A stretch of DNA of 64,000 bases from Gordionus sp. m RMFG-2023 (lineage: Eukaryota > Nematomorpha > Gordioida > Chordodea > Parachordodidae), in assembly GCF_954871325.1 (NCBI RefSeq), contig NC_088775.1, positions 20,809,561 through 20,873,560 of the forward strand. The letters are read 5' to 3'. Under the pieces are notes generated by a model. The model was given only the letters and a program-made list of their open reading frames with translations, did not search any database and was not told the DNA's origin. A program made the position numbers and the translations under genes. Below are positions 1-11,682 of the stretch, in pieces. The first letter of the stretch is position 1. Every line of letters begins with the position of its first letter.

Positions 1-1
1 G

Positions 2-585
2 GACAACCATGAGATCAGCTATGCTCTATGTATCAGACTAAACATTCCCTTTTCATTACCATATAAATGCAGCAAATGTCATACTAATGATAATATGACG
101 CTGCATCCTTTACATTGCAATTGTAATCCCAGTCGGCAAACTCGAGACTTGAAGTGCAATCAAATCATATCTCTTGCACTCAGGTCAGCTGGTTTTACTA
201 CCTCAATGGAGCCTTCTATACTATTTTCCGATGGTAGGCGTCATAATGGGGTCACACGTATTCCATGGTCTCAAGGAAAGTTTCTAATATGGGATTTCTC
301 TTGTCTGGAGACTAACTACCCTCCAATGTTAACAAGGACGCTATGAACAGAGCTCAAAATTTTAAGATCGGCAAATACAGCGCTGATTCTTCAAATTACA
401 TATTCATACCCATCATTTGCTCCATCTTAACTACATATGGTGATTTGGCTAAAAACTTTTTTAAAGACGTTGACCGCCTAATCAGAAAAAATTCTGGGGA
501 GCCTCGCGAAGGTTTTTACTTAAGGCAGAGGAACGCAATAGCCATTCTTAGATTATGTTTGTTTTATTTATTCGATCTCTCCTGA
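2..585 (+). pseudogene. 3' fragment of an RT/nuclease retroelement, frameshifted
   Basis: Reading frame 2 is open from the window edge to about 346 and continues in another frame from 343 to 585, so there is a frameshift near 340. The first part has a CxxC..HxxHC cluster (CSKC, then HPLHC), then EPS, a DGRRHNG segment, IPW and IWDFSC. The second part has KYS, NYIFIPI and a FYLRQRNAIAI end. From memory this matches the C-terminal end of RT-containing retroelement proteins of marine invertebrates, where the segment reads GKRPDG...W...WD.T and resembles a PD-(D/E)xK nuclease. The PD pair is HN here, so the nuclease is dead. The RT itself lies outside the window. A related copy lies on the minus strand at 19-20.4 kb. 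The exact family is uncertain. Confidence 0.6.
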
Positions 586-883
586 TGATTAGGTGAAGGA
601 GGTTTTGAATAATTTTGCTGCCGCTTTTATTTATTTATTTATATTTTACATTATTTTATGATCTATGCCTCAATATTGTCCTTTTGTTATTATAAATTTT
701 TTTTTCGCAATCGTTTAATAATTATACTAATTATATATTTTTCATTTTATAATTTATACAATTATAAATTAATTACAAGATTTAAATAAAGATTTATGTC
801 ATTTTAAAAATAAATAAATAAAGGAATTAAATTTATATTATGGTTTAATTTTATTTCTATTTTATTTCTAAGCACTAATACTC
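586..883. other. A+T-rich spacer, no gene seen
   Basis: Low-complexity A+T sequence after the retroelement fragment, with TTTA-type runs. No coding or structural signal was seen. Confidence 0.5.
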
Positions 884-1258
884 ATGGAAACTTGAAATTT
901 TTATGTTTATATAAGTTAGTTTATATAAAATGAGTGAAAAAAATAAAATATTTTTTAAATCCCAAAAATCTAAAAAAAATGACTAAATTGAGAATGGATC
1001 ATATTATAACTCCAAAAATAATGATGGAAACTTGAATTTTTTTTCGTTTTATATTTATATAGTTTACACAACTAAGAAAAAATGACTAAACTGAGAATGG
1101 ACATCATAACTCCAAAAATAATGATGGAAACTTAAAAATTTTTTCGTTTTATATTTTACACAAAATGAGTCAAAAAAATAATATATTTTTTAAATCCCAA
1201 AATTGTAAAAAAAATGGCTAAATTGAGAATGGACATTAAAACTCCAAAAATAATAATG
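884..1258 (+). repeat. Tandem repeat, about three units of 100-140 bp
   Basis: Units begin ATGGAAACTT at 884, 1024 and 1124. Each runs through TTTTATATTTA, AAATGAGT, AAATCCCAAAA, GACTAAATTGAGAATGGA and ACTCCAAAAATAATG. The same unit recurs at 3644 and 3792, so it is both tandem and dispersed. It looks like satellite or transposon-derived sequence and does not code. Confidence 0.75.
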
Positions 1259-1440
1259 GTGTAATGGTTGGAACAAGGATCATTGGCTGTTCGACCATCG
1301 GGGAGGGGGAGGAATCGATGGAATTCAATGGTCCGGGATTGTCGGAGATTAGGACTGGAGGACCGGACTTAGTGGGCATTTTGGTCATCGTATCCAACTC
1401 CCGTCGCGGGTAGACCGAAAGAAGAAAACATCATTTTATC
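1259..1440. other. Isolated G+C-rich island, unassigned
   Basis: About 170 bp with clearly higher G+C than its surroundings, including CGGGGAGGGGGAGG, GGTCCGGGATTG and CCCGTCGCGGG. GTTCGACC resembles a pol III B box, but no tRNA fold could be drawn. It may be a transposon end or an old RNA-derived insertion. Confidence 0.35.
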
Positions 1441-1723
1441 AAACATACGTTAGTTATAGATAAAAGCGAATTTTATTAGGTTAAAAAAAAGGTTGTCGCC
1501 GTAAAACGAAAAACTATAAACTATTCATTCCATATAAGTTAAAATCAAATTTCCACGAAATCAAAAAAAATCAAAATACAAACTAAAAAAAAATCATAAT
1601 TTATCAAAATATAACTAAAATAATGATTTTTAGATATTAATATAATATATGATTAATATAAATAATTATTATATATTATTAATAAAATAATATAATATAT
1701 GATTAAATGATTATAAATAATTA

Positions 1724-2006
1724 TTAGATTTCAGTAATAACCACTTCTGTCGGCAAATTACTTTTTTTTGTGGAGCTAATGTTTTGATCATTTTTATAAA
1801 TGAAGGATTCAACAATTGAAAATGGCTGAATGTTATCTATAATAAAATCAGTTATTAAATCATCTAAAGTGGTCTGGGTTAAAGTCTGAGGTCCCTTGGA
1901 AAAAAGATCAATGGACGGTGAGCCTACTCCAATAATTTCTTTAATAGAATTTTCTCCTTTCCCTTTTTTATTTGGATTAAGAGTGTTTGATGTTTTCTCT
2001 AAAATT
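1724..2006 (-). pseudogene. hAT transposase N-terminal fragment
   Basis: The minus strand is open for about 90 codons to a TAA at 1724-1726, without a start. It contains QTTLDDLITDFIID followed by NIQPFSIVES. This is the segment just after the BED zinc finger in hAT transposases (family pattern Q..L.......I..D.QPFS.VE). The finger and the catalytic region are missing. It lies about 190 bp left of the hAT derivative at 2198 but outside that element's target-site duplication, so it is a separate relic. Confidence 0.6.
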
Positions 2007-2197
2007 TAATACTAAAATTGTAAACATTTATTTAGTATCTATACCCTTAAATGTTTTACAATGTTGCAAGTTGAGGTAATGCTAACTAAATTTTGCACAT
2101 TTTTTGCTAGACATGGCAAGCATTTTACTAATAGAGATTTGTTTTCTTTATTTTGAGTTATTATTTTAAAATATGGTCTATAAATTGGCCATGGAAG

Positions 2198-2959
2198 TAG
2201 TGTTTGCAATGGTCCGGTCGGACCGACGGTTCGGTTCAGTTCAAGTCGGTCCCATCATGCTCTTGGGTCCCATGGGACGGTTCGGTCCCACAACACGGTC
2301 CTAAGGTCCGGTCCGACCGAAGACCGATTAAAGAAGATAAAAGTTTACTTACTATACTCTGAATTGTTTTTTAGTTAATGTGCCATTGCCATGTACATGA
2401 ACACATAAAACATGATTATTTAATGCCTAACACTTTATAATATCTCATTCACCTTTTACTTTTTATATTCTTCCGTTTCAATATTTAGTTAGTATTTTAC
2501 TTATAAATGGATGAAATAATAACTATTGATGAACCACAACACTCATCATTGGAAAAAAATTCATCCAATTCTTTACAGGATGTGAAAGATCTTTATAAAT
2601 TTTTCAAAAAAGATAAAGCTGGGAAAACATGTAAATAATCAAATATCTATCGCAGTATATATATATAACTAATTAATTATGTAAATCAAATGAAATAAAT
2701 TATTTTAATATTCTTTTATAATATTAGACATGTATTGTATAATATAATAAAAATGATTTTGATATAATTAAAAATATTGAAATAAATTTAATGCGAAATA
2801 AACTTTTGTAGCTTAATAAAAAAATTAGATGGGATCGGACCGACCGGACTTGACTGGACCGATGGTCTCACGGTCCGGTCTCATTTGACTTAATGGTCCA
2901 TCGGTCCGGTCTTATTTTAGAAAAAAGGGACCGGACGGGACCGGACCGTGCAAACACTA
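2198..2959. mobile_element. hAT non-autonomous element with perfect 8-bp TSD
   Basis: The ends are inverted repeats starting TAGTGTTTGCA, followed inward by GGTCCGGTC-rich subterminal repeats. The flanks carry CATGGAAG at 2190-2197 and again at 2960-2967, a perfect 8-bp target-site duplication as hAT elements make. The 762-bp body keeps only a short start of a transposase (2507-2638). It is a deletion derivative that would need a transposase supplied in trans. Confidence 0.9.
2507..2638 (+). pseudogene. Retained transposase start inside the hAT derivative
   Basis: A 43-codon ORF from ATG to TAA starts MDEIITIDEP and contains LYKFFKKDKAGKTCK near its end. KFFKKD followed shortly by a cysteine is how the BED finger of many hAT transposases begins. 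Everything after the first zinc ligand is gone. It explains the origin of the element but cannot encode an active protein. Confidence 0.5.
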
Positions 2960-2967
2960 CATGGAAG

Positions 2968-3300
2968 AATGTCGTCATTTTCGTCATCAATATAAATCTT
3001 AAAAATTAATATAATAATTAATATAATAAAATAAAATAAATACCAATTCCATTGCAATTGCAATTGAAAATGGCAAATTCGATGGATTGTAATATCAGAA
3101 TTTGCTTGTTATTGATAACTCGGACATAATATTTAATTAATATTTATATATTCTTTTTTATATATAAGTTTTAATATTTTACATATATATATAATTTTTT
3201 AATATATATATTATTAAGTTATATGCTCATATGAAATAAAATAAATTTTACATTCAAGTATTTTTATTTATAATATAAAAAGCGTTAAATAGAAGTTTAT
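2968..3300. other. A+T-rich spacer, no gene seen
   Basis: Runs of ATATAT and TTAATA. No ORF with coding character on either strand. Confidence 0.5.
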
Positions 3301-3461
3301 CAAAATGTATCTTAAAAAGTATCTAAAAACAGATACAGATACCTCTAAAATAATATCTAGATACAGATACAGATACTTTAATCAAAAATCTATCTAGATA
3401 CAAATACAGATATAACATTTTTATATCTAGATACTTGTATCTAGATTCTTTAACAACTCTG
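3300..3461. repeat. AGATAC-rich subterminal repeats, probable hAT terminus
   Basis: Many degenerate copies of (A/T)GATAC and TATCTAGATAC end in TTAACAACTCTG at 3461. Read inward this gives CAGAGTTG, a plausible hAT tip. Related GTATCTTG and AAGATACAATTGATAC repeats end in CCAACCCTG at 5059, which looks like the tip of a sister element. The matching left ends were not found. Confidence 0.4.
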
Positions 3462-3643
3462 TTTTTTTGTTCTAATATACTACAAGTTTTGTTTATAAAA
3501 AAAAATCCATCGAAGTATCTTTATAAAGAATATATGTGTATTGCTTATCCTCAAAACTGGCTAAGACCAGTTTCAAGTGAATATCATATAAAAACAAGCT
3601 CTGTTTATAATTTTACAATCGTGTAAAACAAAGGTAAGAATAC

Positions 3644-3840
3644 ATGGAAACTTCAAATTTTTTTTATTTTATGTTTACATAAGTTAATTTACACAAAATG
3701 AGTAAAAAAAATAAAATATTTTTTAAATCCTAAAAATCTAAATATAAATGACTAAATTGAGAATGGATACCATATAACTCCAAAAATAATGATGGAAACT
3801 TCAATTTTTATTTATTTTATGTTTATATAAGTTTGTAGAA
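3644..3840 (+). repeat. Second locus of the 884-1258 repeat
   Basis: Two units begin ATGGAAACTT at 3644 and 3792 and have the same internal landmarks (AAATGAGT, GACTAAATTGAGAATGGA, CTCCAAAAATAATG) as the array at 884. Confidence 0.75.
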
Positions 3841-4193
3841 ATAAGTTAATCCAGAGCAAAGAAATATGCTCATATAATTCATATTATTTCTAATTAAAAA
3901 CTAATTTTTAATCAATTACATCATCTAACGGTAATATATTTATGATTTATTAAATTTATTATGGGCGTTATATTTTCTATATAATTTATCTATACATTAT
4001 ATTAATTTATGGACTGCTCTTTTTTCCATATTCCATTTTATCTATTTATCTATTTAGATAATTAAAATTTTAGATAAATTTGAATATAATAAAAACATTT
4101 TATTTATATATTTAAAATATAATTGATAGGCTATAAAATAAAAATAAATTTTACCCGTCAATTCTCAGTTTACCTGTCCATTCTTAGTTTACC

Positions 4194-4525
4194 CCAATGA
4201 CATATATAATCACTAGACTGACGATTCATTCATTAAAAGTGTACGTCAATGCAAATCAGCTGGAGACGCCATCTTGGTTACACTGATAATTATTAAATTT
4301 TAAACGAGAGCCTAATTCCTATATCTAATGCAAACTTTATTAAAGAATTATCGGATCATCGAGATAATAAGGAAGCAAGTTATCAATTTAATAGTAGTTT
4401 TTAACATGAGAATAATTACCATATGTGTTACCAAAATGGCGGGTCCAGCTGATTTGCTTTTAACGACGCTTAAAAATGCATTTTAATGAATGAATCGTCA
4501 GTCTAGGTATTATATATGTTATTGG
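4194..4525. mobile_element. MITE copy 1 with ~100-bp terminal inverted repeats
   Basis: A 332-bp element that starts CCAATGACATATATAAT and ends with its inverse. The terminal repeat extends inward about 100 bp through CTAGACTGACGATTCATTC, CAAATCAGCTGGA and CGCCAT. TTTACC flanks both sides, a likely 6-bp duplication. A second copy in inverted orientation lies at 51423-51749. No ORF. Confidence 0.8.
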
Positions 4526-5078
4526 TTTACCCTCAGTTTAGTTACATCGAAAAATTGAAATGGCATTTTATATTCATAATTAAATTAAAAATATTTCCAA
4601 ATCTTTTAGTCAACCTAATTTCGATGGCTTTAACAAGTGGTAGGCAAAAACCTAAATCGGTTTGAAGCAAATCATGTATATACCTCTTTCTATGACAAAT
4701 AAAATTGGAACCCAATCACTATAATAATTATTTTGGGTTACCGCTTACTTATCAATAGCTATTGCTAATGGATACATTGTTTTTAGTATATTCTTCATAA
4801 TTATCTTTTAAGCTATTATTGATGATGTAGAAGAAAAACTAGAAACATTTGTTAAAATCTATTTATTAAATATTATTAATAATATATCATCTTAAAAAAT
4901 TTGAACAAATTATTATTTGGGGAAAGAAATCATTAGTATGTTAATAATTGAAAAATTTTAAAAAATATTTAGGATATACATACTTTTTCAAAATACATAA
5001 AAGATAAATAAGACAAGAGTATCTTGTATTTAAGATACAATTGATACTGCCCAACCCTGAAAGCATAATTATTATAGT
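4526..5078. other. A+T-rich spacer ending in a hAT-like terminus
   Basis: No gene seen. The sequence before 5059 (GTATCTTG..AAGATACAATTGATACTGCCCAACCCTG) looks like an old hAT right end lying immediately beside the LTR element. Confidence 0.35.
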
Positions 5079-5404
5079 TGTATAATATAATTAATGAATT
5101 AAAATAATATATATGTGGTTATTAAATAGTAATATATTTTATTTTATATCTCGCATTCATTAAATTATCTTTACTTTAATATTCTGATATATTTAACTTA
5201 TTCAAATTGTACAAATTAAACTTTTATTTTTACTTTTCATTTTATAATTTAAACTTGTCTTATAAATTTGTGATTTATATATTCTAATTTCTAGATATAG
5301 AAATGTATATATATTATTAACATTTTAAGAGAAATTTTAGTTACAATTAATTTTTAGAATAAAATTAAATAACTCACCGTAACCATAGTTATCTTTCTAT
5401 AAGA
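5079..5404 (+). repeat. 5' LTR
   Basis: Starts TGTATAATATAATTAATG. Homologous to 7589-7744 through CGCATTCATTAAATT and AATATTCTGATATATTTAAC. Ends right before the primer-binding site. Confidence 0.75.
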
Positions 5405-5819
5405 TGGTGCCCCGGCTCCGGGTGGACTGGAAAACCATATTTAAAAAAAATTTCTTCTCTTAAATTTAAATTAAAGATAAACTAATAAACATAAGGTCAA
5501 GTTATAGATAATGTTGACATGATTTTAAAAATAATTCTACTCCATTTATTAAACAAAATTTAGATATACAACTTAATGTGATGACCAATAACCAATATTT
5601 AACTATGTGATGACCAAGAACCAATATGGAAGTTGGACAATAGGCTATGAATTCTATATAGTGAAACCAATGATGATTTACAAATAATTCTATATTGACG
5701 TAAGAAGAAAAGTTATTATAAATTAAAATACTATTCTAAGATAAAGTCATAACTTATAATATAAAATAACATAAACGTAAATCAATAATAATGGACATAT
5801 TTAAATACATAAAAAGCCT

Positions 5820-6480
5820 TAAAAAATATTTACAAATGAATTAACAGTTGAATTTCTTAAGGAATTACCTATTGATATTTTTCATATTTTTGATTTCTGG
5901 AATAATGACCAAATGTGGGAATTAACTGAATTACCTAAAGATGGATTCTTAGGTATAATTAAAAAATATTATAAAGATAGACCATTTTTAGTTCAATTCC
6001 ATGATCATTATAAAAATCATATTGACAAAATTCAGACTAAAAAAGGTTATAATACTAATGATACAGGTTATTATAATAATAATAGAAATCATAATTATAA
6101 CAAAAGTAATTATAATGATTATAAACCTAATGAGTATTTTTAAAAAAACTTTAGACAAAATTATGTTAATAATTGTATTAGAAATAGAAATTACAATAAT
6201 AATAAATTTAGATATTATGAAAATAGTAATTGTAATGACAATAACAATTATAACACTAACAACTTTAGAGGTCATAACTATAAATCCCATGATAAGAAAA
6301 ATATTCGTAATAAAAATTAAAATGTTGAACACATTCTTAACAAAAATTATAATAAGGAAAATATTCGTAATAAAAATTATAATGATGAACACATTCATAA
6401 TAAAAATTATGATAATAAAAATTTCTACTCTAAAAATAAAACTTGTAATAAAATTATGGAATATAAAAACCTACTGATCT
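5820..6480 (+). pseudogene. gag-like ORF with Asn/Tyr-rich tail, broken
   Basis: The open frame leading into 5913-6143 reads ELTVEFLKELPIDIFHIFDF.., then LPKDGFLGIIKKYYKDRPF, then a tail of Asn, Tyr and Lys. A stop at 6141-6143 interrupts it and the Asn-rich frame continues after it to about 6480. It is in the position of gag, directly after the primer-binding site, and its tail resembles that of the gag at 57-58 kb. No CCHC zinc knuckle is visible. Assignment rests on position and on the sister element; it is a relic. Confidence 0.5.
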
Positions 6481-7588
6481 AGAAAAAATGGGCTTATTCA
6501 TTCCTCATAGTAATTCAGAAAATTTTTTAACATAAAAAGATAAAAAAAATAAAAAATTTTTAATAATGCAAATGTTAAAATGGACATTTATCGTGTGAAA
6601 TAGATAATATGAGAATCACTACTAAAAATTTTGAGATAACCTTAATAGAAGAACTTGTGAAGAAATTAAGGATGCCAATGTTAGAAAGGAAAATAAAACT
6701 ACAATTTCAAGTCTATATCAAAATGTAATTGAAACATATAAATTAAAAGATATAAATCATATAATTAAATTTAAAGAAATATTTGTGATTAAAGAAGTTA
6801 ATGTTACAAATATTAAAGAAAATTATAAAATTAAAAAAACTCTTATATAAGTAATACTAAATGTGATAAAAGATTTTTGAAACTTGAAGCTTTGAAGACA
6901 AATATAAGTATTTTAAAGAGAAGTTATGTAAAAACTAAACATCTTCATTTTAGACAAATATTTAAAGATATGATGAGATCATTCTCTTAAAATTTGAGGC
7001 TTAAGAAATTTTTTACTAAAAGCAATCTTATGAAGAATTATTATTTTAAAATATTTTTTATATTAAAATTTAAATTTTTTTTAAAGAGAGGGAAATGTGC
7101 ATAATATTTATTAATATATTTTAACCTCTCATGGATTGAAAACATTAATATATAAATAAAAATTATTTAACACTAAGCAACGATTATTCAATTTATCCAA
7201 TTTGAATCATATTCTATACATTATCCAAATTCATATATTATTCCAAATCCATATATTATTCCAATAATTCACTTATTCTAATATCCAAGATCAATTATTA
7301 TTCCTAATTATTCTTGACTTACTGATGATAACAATTTTGAAAATTGATAATAATAACGACTGAGTGAGTACTACAAGCAGGCTACATGACAAAATTGCGA
7401 ACGATGAAAACAACTTAGACAAGGATAATAAAAACAATTCAAACAAACCAACGATAAACGATTTGGACAAGCCAACGATTACGATGACTTATGCAACAAC
7501 TTGAACAACCAAAACGATAAATCATTTGGACGACAAGCTCTCTATGACATAGATGAACTTATGGGAAGGCTTTTTAGAAGAGGGAGAA

Positions 7589-7744
7589 TGTTATATAATA
7601 GGAATTAATAAATTAAAATATTATATATTTGGTTATTAAATAGCAATATGTTTTATTTTATATCACGCATTCATTAAATTGTCTTTACTTTAATATTCTG
7701 ATATATTTAACTTATTCAAATTGTAAAAATTATACTTTTATTGG
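7589..7744 (+). repeat. 3' LTR, truncated
   Basis: Begins TGTTATATAATAGG right after the polypurine tract and matches the 5' LTR to about 7744. It then gives way to unrelated repeat sequence. Confidence 0.7.
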
Positions 7745-8060
7745 ATTTAATGGATTCCCTTTGTTGGAAGGGGGGGGGGGGGGTGGATAATGAAATTTGA
7801 TATGGATATCAAAAGATTATTAAATTTTTTTGACTATAATATTAATATTCCCTCTTGGTCTTAATGGGTTGGACTTGGTTTGGGGGAAGGGATAAAAACA
7901 AAAAATTTCATATGGGTATCAATAGGTTAAGAATATTTAGATGTAATCACTCTAAGTGGGTGGGTCTATGTCTGGGGGGGGGGGGGGGTGAGGAATATTC
8001 TATAAACACAAAATATTGATATGGGTATCAAATAAAAGGTAATTAAAATATTTTTTAAAT
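7745..8060 (+). repeat. Two ~200-bp tandem units with long G runs
   Basis: Two similar blocks each carry a G run of about 14-16 (near 7771 and 7975), then GATATGG(A/G)TATCAA and TTAAATATTTTT-type sequence. Noncoding. Confidence 0.6.
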
Positions 8061-8135
8061 ATAATATTAAATATCATAAGTAGTTGAATCTAGATATTGG
8101 AAAGTCATTAAGTATCAATATAAAATATTGGGCAT

Positions 8136-10260
8136 CACGTCAATTAGGCAGGGAAAATTCGGCGCAGCGACAATTCGACGCGTATCTAATACAGCTGCAA
8201 TTTATTATAAATTTATTAGTATTAAAAAAAAGGATGATAAAATAGAAGTCTTTGAATATTAGTCCTATTAATTATTTCTTTATATTTTTTTTACAAAAAT
8301 CTCAATTTTATTTACCACATGTGTAATAACAATAAATATTTTAATAATATTAAAAAAAATTAACAACCAATATTTTTACCGATTTAATTTATAAGGTATA
8401 CATATTATTTTGGCTAAAATCTTAATCGACAGTTTTTAAAAATTGACCCAAATTGGTCGTTTAACATTTTGATTTGAATTTATAAAGAGAGATCTACTAT
8501 ATACTGAGATTTTTCTAAATCATCTAGAATCAAATTTTTATTTAGAATAATCTTCATACAAAATAGGGCTAATCCATTTAAATACCGGTTATATTTCTTA
8601 AATAGGTTTTTAACATTTTTAAAGTTGAAAAGCCTTTAATTAGTGCAGGTGCTAATTGGTAATGTAGCTAATTATGTTTTGATATTAGTCAGGGAATCTA
8701 AACTGCAATTACATATGGAAAGGGCCTGCAGAGCATTTTTGGTCTCAAAGGATGCTTTATTCTGTCAAGATTTAAGGAAATTAGACATAACAAACTTATC
8801 ATATGAGCCTTCTAAATCATCATGTAAAACTCTGAGATTTTTCTAATATCTCTCGTGTTAAGCGTAAGACTCAACCGGCAAAAAAAAGATAAAAGCTTTT
8901 TAAAATCAAATTATGACTAATAAATCTTTCCTTAAATTTAATAAAAATGTACCAATAAGGGTTATTTTATAAAAATCCTCAATCGTAGATGCATCAATAT
9001 TTGAGTATTTGGATTGTCTAGAAATTAATCTAGATAAATTTCAATCCCAAGCATTATAGCAATCTCTTTTACTTTCTCATATATTTCATGAAATTTTTCA
9101 TCCACATTCTCTCTGATATTTATTAATATTTCAGCAATATCCTTTGCTCTATTCATAACCTCCCTTAAATCCAAATTAATTTTTTATAGCATTTTGCTAA
9201 AATCATATGTATAAATAAATAAAAAATAAACACTAATGGATATTAAAAATTGTGGCTTAATAATAGCCTGCAAAATATTCTCAGCATCTGCTGAATCTTT
9301 TTACTTGCTTCGTATATAAAATTCTAGTGCTGAAAATACATCATATAGTTCAATAAAGAGTTTCACGGACTATTGTCTTTCAATGAATCTAGTCGGACAA
9401 AATCTTTTTGGTTTACTTTTTTATTTTTTAAGTTAATGTCATGATAAGCCACTTATATTTTTTTGTCCATGATAATTGGAATGTCAAATTTCTCATATTT
9501 AATGACACTGGAAATTTATATTTTATTTTCAAGTATATTTATAATTTCAATATCCATAATATAAATATAAAAAAAATTGCGCATTAATTCGTCGGGCCGA
9601 TTTAATAAAGACCTGTATATTATATCAACAATGATTGACCCACAGTTTAAAATATCAAGTCACCTATCCAAGTATAAAAGTATAGACACTCACTCTCATT
9701 GTATACCTAACCGAAGAATATAATATTTCTAAAATAAATATATTAAATCAGCAGAATATATAAAGAACAGAAGATAAATCCAAAAAAATTGTCCTTTTAT
9801 GATAAAAAATATCAAGCTAACATAGTCATAACAATAATAGTTTAGAAATAAGCAAATATAAGATTAGAGATAGAGATCCAAACCTTTCTTTTTCTTTATT
9901 TCTTTCTTTCTTCTATGCGCAAAATCTTCAGGGTTACATAATATTGGCTACTAATCAACATACCCTATAATATGGTAAATTGATCCACCAAAGAAATCGG
10001 CATAAATATTGGTTGTTAATTTTTTATTTATTATAAATTTTTTATTGATATTACACATTTAGTAAATAAAATTGATATTTTTTTAAAAAATATATAAAAA
10101 ATAATTAATAGGACTAACATACAACATGACTTCTATTTAATCATCCTTTTTTTTAATACTAATAAATTTATAATATATTGCAGCTGTATTAGACACGCGC
10201 CGAATTGTCACCGCACCGACTTGACGCTGCACCGACTTGACGCTGCACCGAATTGACGTG
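8136..10260. mobile_element. DNA transposon with ~200-bp TIRs enclosing a hAT relic
   Basis: The left arm from 8136 (CACGTCAATTAGGC..) and the inverse of the right arm ending at 10260 (CACGTCAATTCGGTGC..) match for 200 bp or more, through TCTAATACAGCTGCAAT, AAAAAAAAGGATGAT and CAACCAATATTT. The right arm carries three ~18-bp G+C-rich tandem copies (GTCAAGTCGGTGCAGC), the left fewer. Inside is a decayed hAT transposase on the minus strand. The TIR type is not the usual tip of that hAT group, so this may be a nested insertion. No clear duplication was seen. Confidence 0.65.
8640..9480 (-). pseudogene. hAT (TTF/DUF4371-type) transposase remnant
   Basis: Reading leftwards from about 9400 the minus strand gives CPTRFIERQ, ELYDVFSALEFYI, DLREVMNRAKDIAEIL, NIRENVDEKFHEIYEKVKEI and near 8650 LATLPISTCTN. 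These are the central and C-terminal (dimerisation) blocks of hAT transposases of the ZMYM1/DUF4371 group. Stops and frameshifts separate the blocks, so it is inactive. The same protein, less complete, lies on the plus strand at 42.9-43.7 kb. Confidence 0.75.
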
Positions 10261-10441
10261 GAACGTGGATTAGATTCGGGATGAGGGGGAAGTGGGGTTA
10301 AAAATAAAAATTAGAGTGAAGTCAATTTTGACTATAATTTTTATTATTGAAATTGCGGGGCTCCATTTACAGGTAGAATAGCTAGAGTAGGAGACATTCC
10401 CTCCAGGTGCTATTTGAGATTGAGTAGAATTTACCTTATAG

Positions 10442-11338
10442 TAGTGTAGTTAAATTGCTTGGTTTGGTCGAATTGGCATGATTTTTAGTCGAAAGAATGA
10501 ACCAGAACCAATTCAACCAAATGGGTGGATCTGGTTAGCCAAATCTATAGACCTAAGCATCGAATCATCGAATAGCCAATATTGTAAAATATTTTGATGG
10601 TAGGCAATTTTTGGCTATATATTAGTTTGTCGTAATTTTCATTAGCGAATTATGGTTAAATAACTAATAAATACATTTCGACTCAAAATTGAACTTGAGT
10701 CAACTATTGGGCTAACTAACTGCAGTCAAATATTAGAACGAATCTAACTCCTGAGCAGACTTGAGCCAAAGCCAATTCATCTAGTCGGCTTGAGCCTAAA
10801 CCAATTTTTACGACTTTAGGTCAGACCCTGAATATTATTGGTTAAATAAACATATATTACCCGCATTTTTTGATGATATATGAATTATAAATGCTAAAAA
10901 TCGATAAATTCCTATAATTAATTTTTCCCGGTCTTAGAAGTTAATTATTTCGAATTTGATGTTAATTATTTAATTAATATGGAATTGAAATACTCGTCCT
11001 ATAATTTTTAAATTGAGTTATCGACAACTCGAGTTCGAGATGCTAGTTTAAAGTAAACATTATACAATATTTTCAGATTATAAGAAGAGAACAATTTTTT
11101 AAAAAAGGAATCTAATATTATTAAACAAGATTATTTTTATGTATATTGAAATATTCGCCCTCTATGCACAAAAATATGATTGAGCAAAATATTCACAATG
11201 GTTTGGGATTAAGTTGGTACTCAGGTCTATAGATTTAGCCGACCAGATAGAGCCGTTTCGTTGGGTTGGTTCTAGTTCATTTTTTCTACCAAAAACTGAG
11301 GTCATGGTCCGTGTAAAACCAACTAATTAACCACACTA
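10442..11338. mobile_element. hAT-like non-autonomous element, 7/8 TSD
   Basis: The ends start TAGTGT(A/G)GTTAA. Subterminal stretches of GGTTTGGTC, GGTTGG and GAACCAGAACC type are arranged in mirror image. Flanks are CCTTATAG (10434-10441) and CCTTATAC (11339-11346), a hAT-sized duplication with one change. No ORF; 897 bp. Confidence 0.75.
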
Positions 11339-11558
11339 CCTTATACTTAATAATCAAGACTGTTTAAACCAGAAAATTTAATAAACCATAAACAAAACTT
11401 TTCTATAGACTTATATTGAATTTATAAAATAATAGATTAAGAATCAATTACAAATAAAAAAATTAAGCGTACAAAAAATATATGACATCGTAAACACTGT
11501 CCCTTTTATAGGAAAAATAAAAGGCGCAATAATAAACTAATATTAATTTGGCGCAAAG

Positions 11559-11682
11559 TGAGAAATAGAACGCTTTTGAAAACAAGAGAACAATTAGAGT
11601 TAAATTTTTGTAGTTTAATGAGAAATAGAACGCTTTTAAAAACAAGAGAACAAAAAGAGTTAAATTTTTGTAGTTTAATGTA
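11559..11682. repeat. Two tandem 60-bp units
   Basis: AGAAATAGAACGCTTTT..AACAAGAGAACAA..GAGTTAAATTTTTG is repeated with a 60-bp period at 11561 and 11621. Confidence 0.8.

Larger units (their letters stand above)
5079..7744 (+). mobile_element. Gutted Ty3/gypsy-type LTR retrotransposon
   Basis: Two related LTRs flank a 2.2-kb body. The 5' LTR is 5079-5404, followed at once by a primer-binding site TGGTGCCCCGG (5405-5415). A polypurine tract AGAAGAGGGAGAA (7576-7588) precedes the 3' LTR (7589 to about 7744), which loses homology and is truncated. Only gag-like sequence is recognisable; protease, RT and integrase are deleted or decayed. The primer-binding site and the stretch before the polypurine tract match the element at 56.9-60.7 kb, so both belong to one lineage. 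Confidence 0.8.

Noticed and set aside
1259-1440. tRNA gene
   Set aside because: A B-box-like word is present but no cloverleaf can be drawn.
5405-5430. G+C-rich GTGCCCCGGCTCCGG as a regulatory element
   Set aside because: It is the retrotransposon primer-binding site; the same word follows the LTR at 57054.
5988-6477. Long Ile/Asn-rich ORFs on both strands
   Set aside because: Shadows of the low-complexity Asn-rich gag tail; the repetitive AAT/ATT codons keep several frames open.
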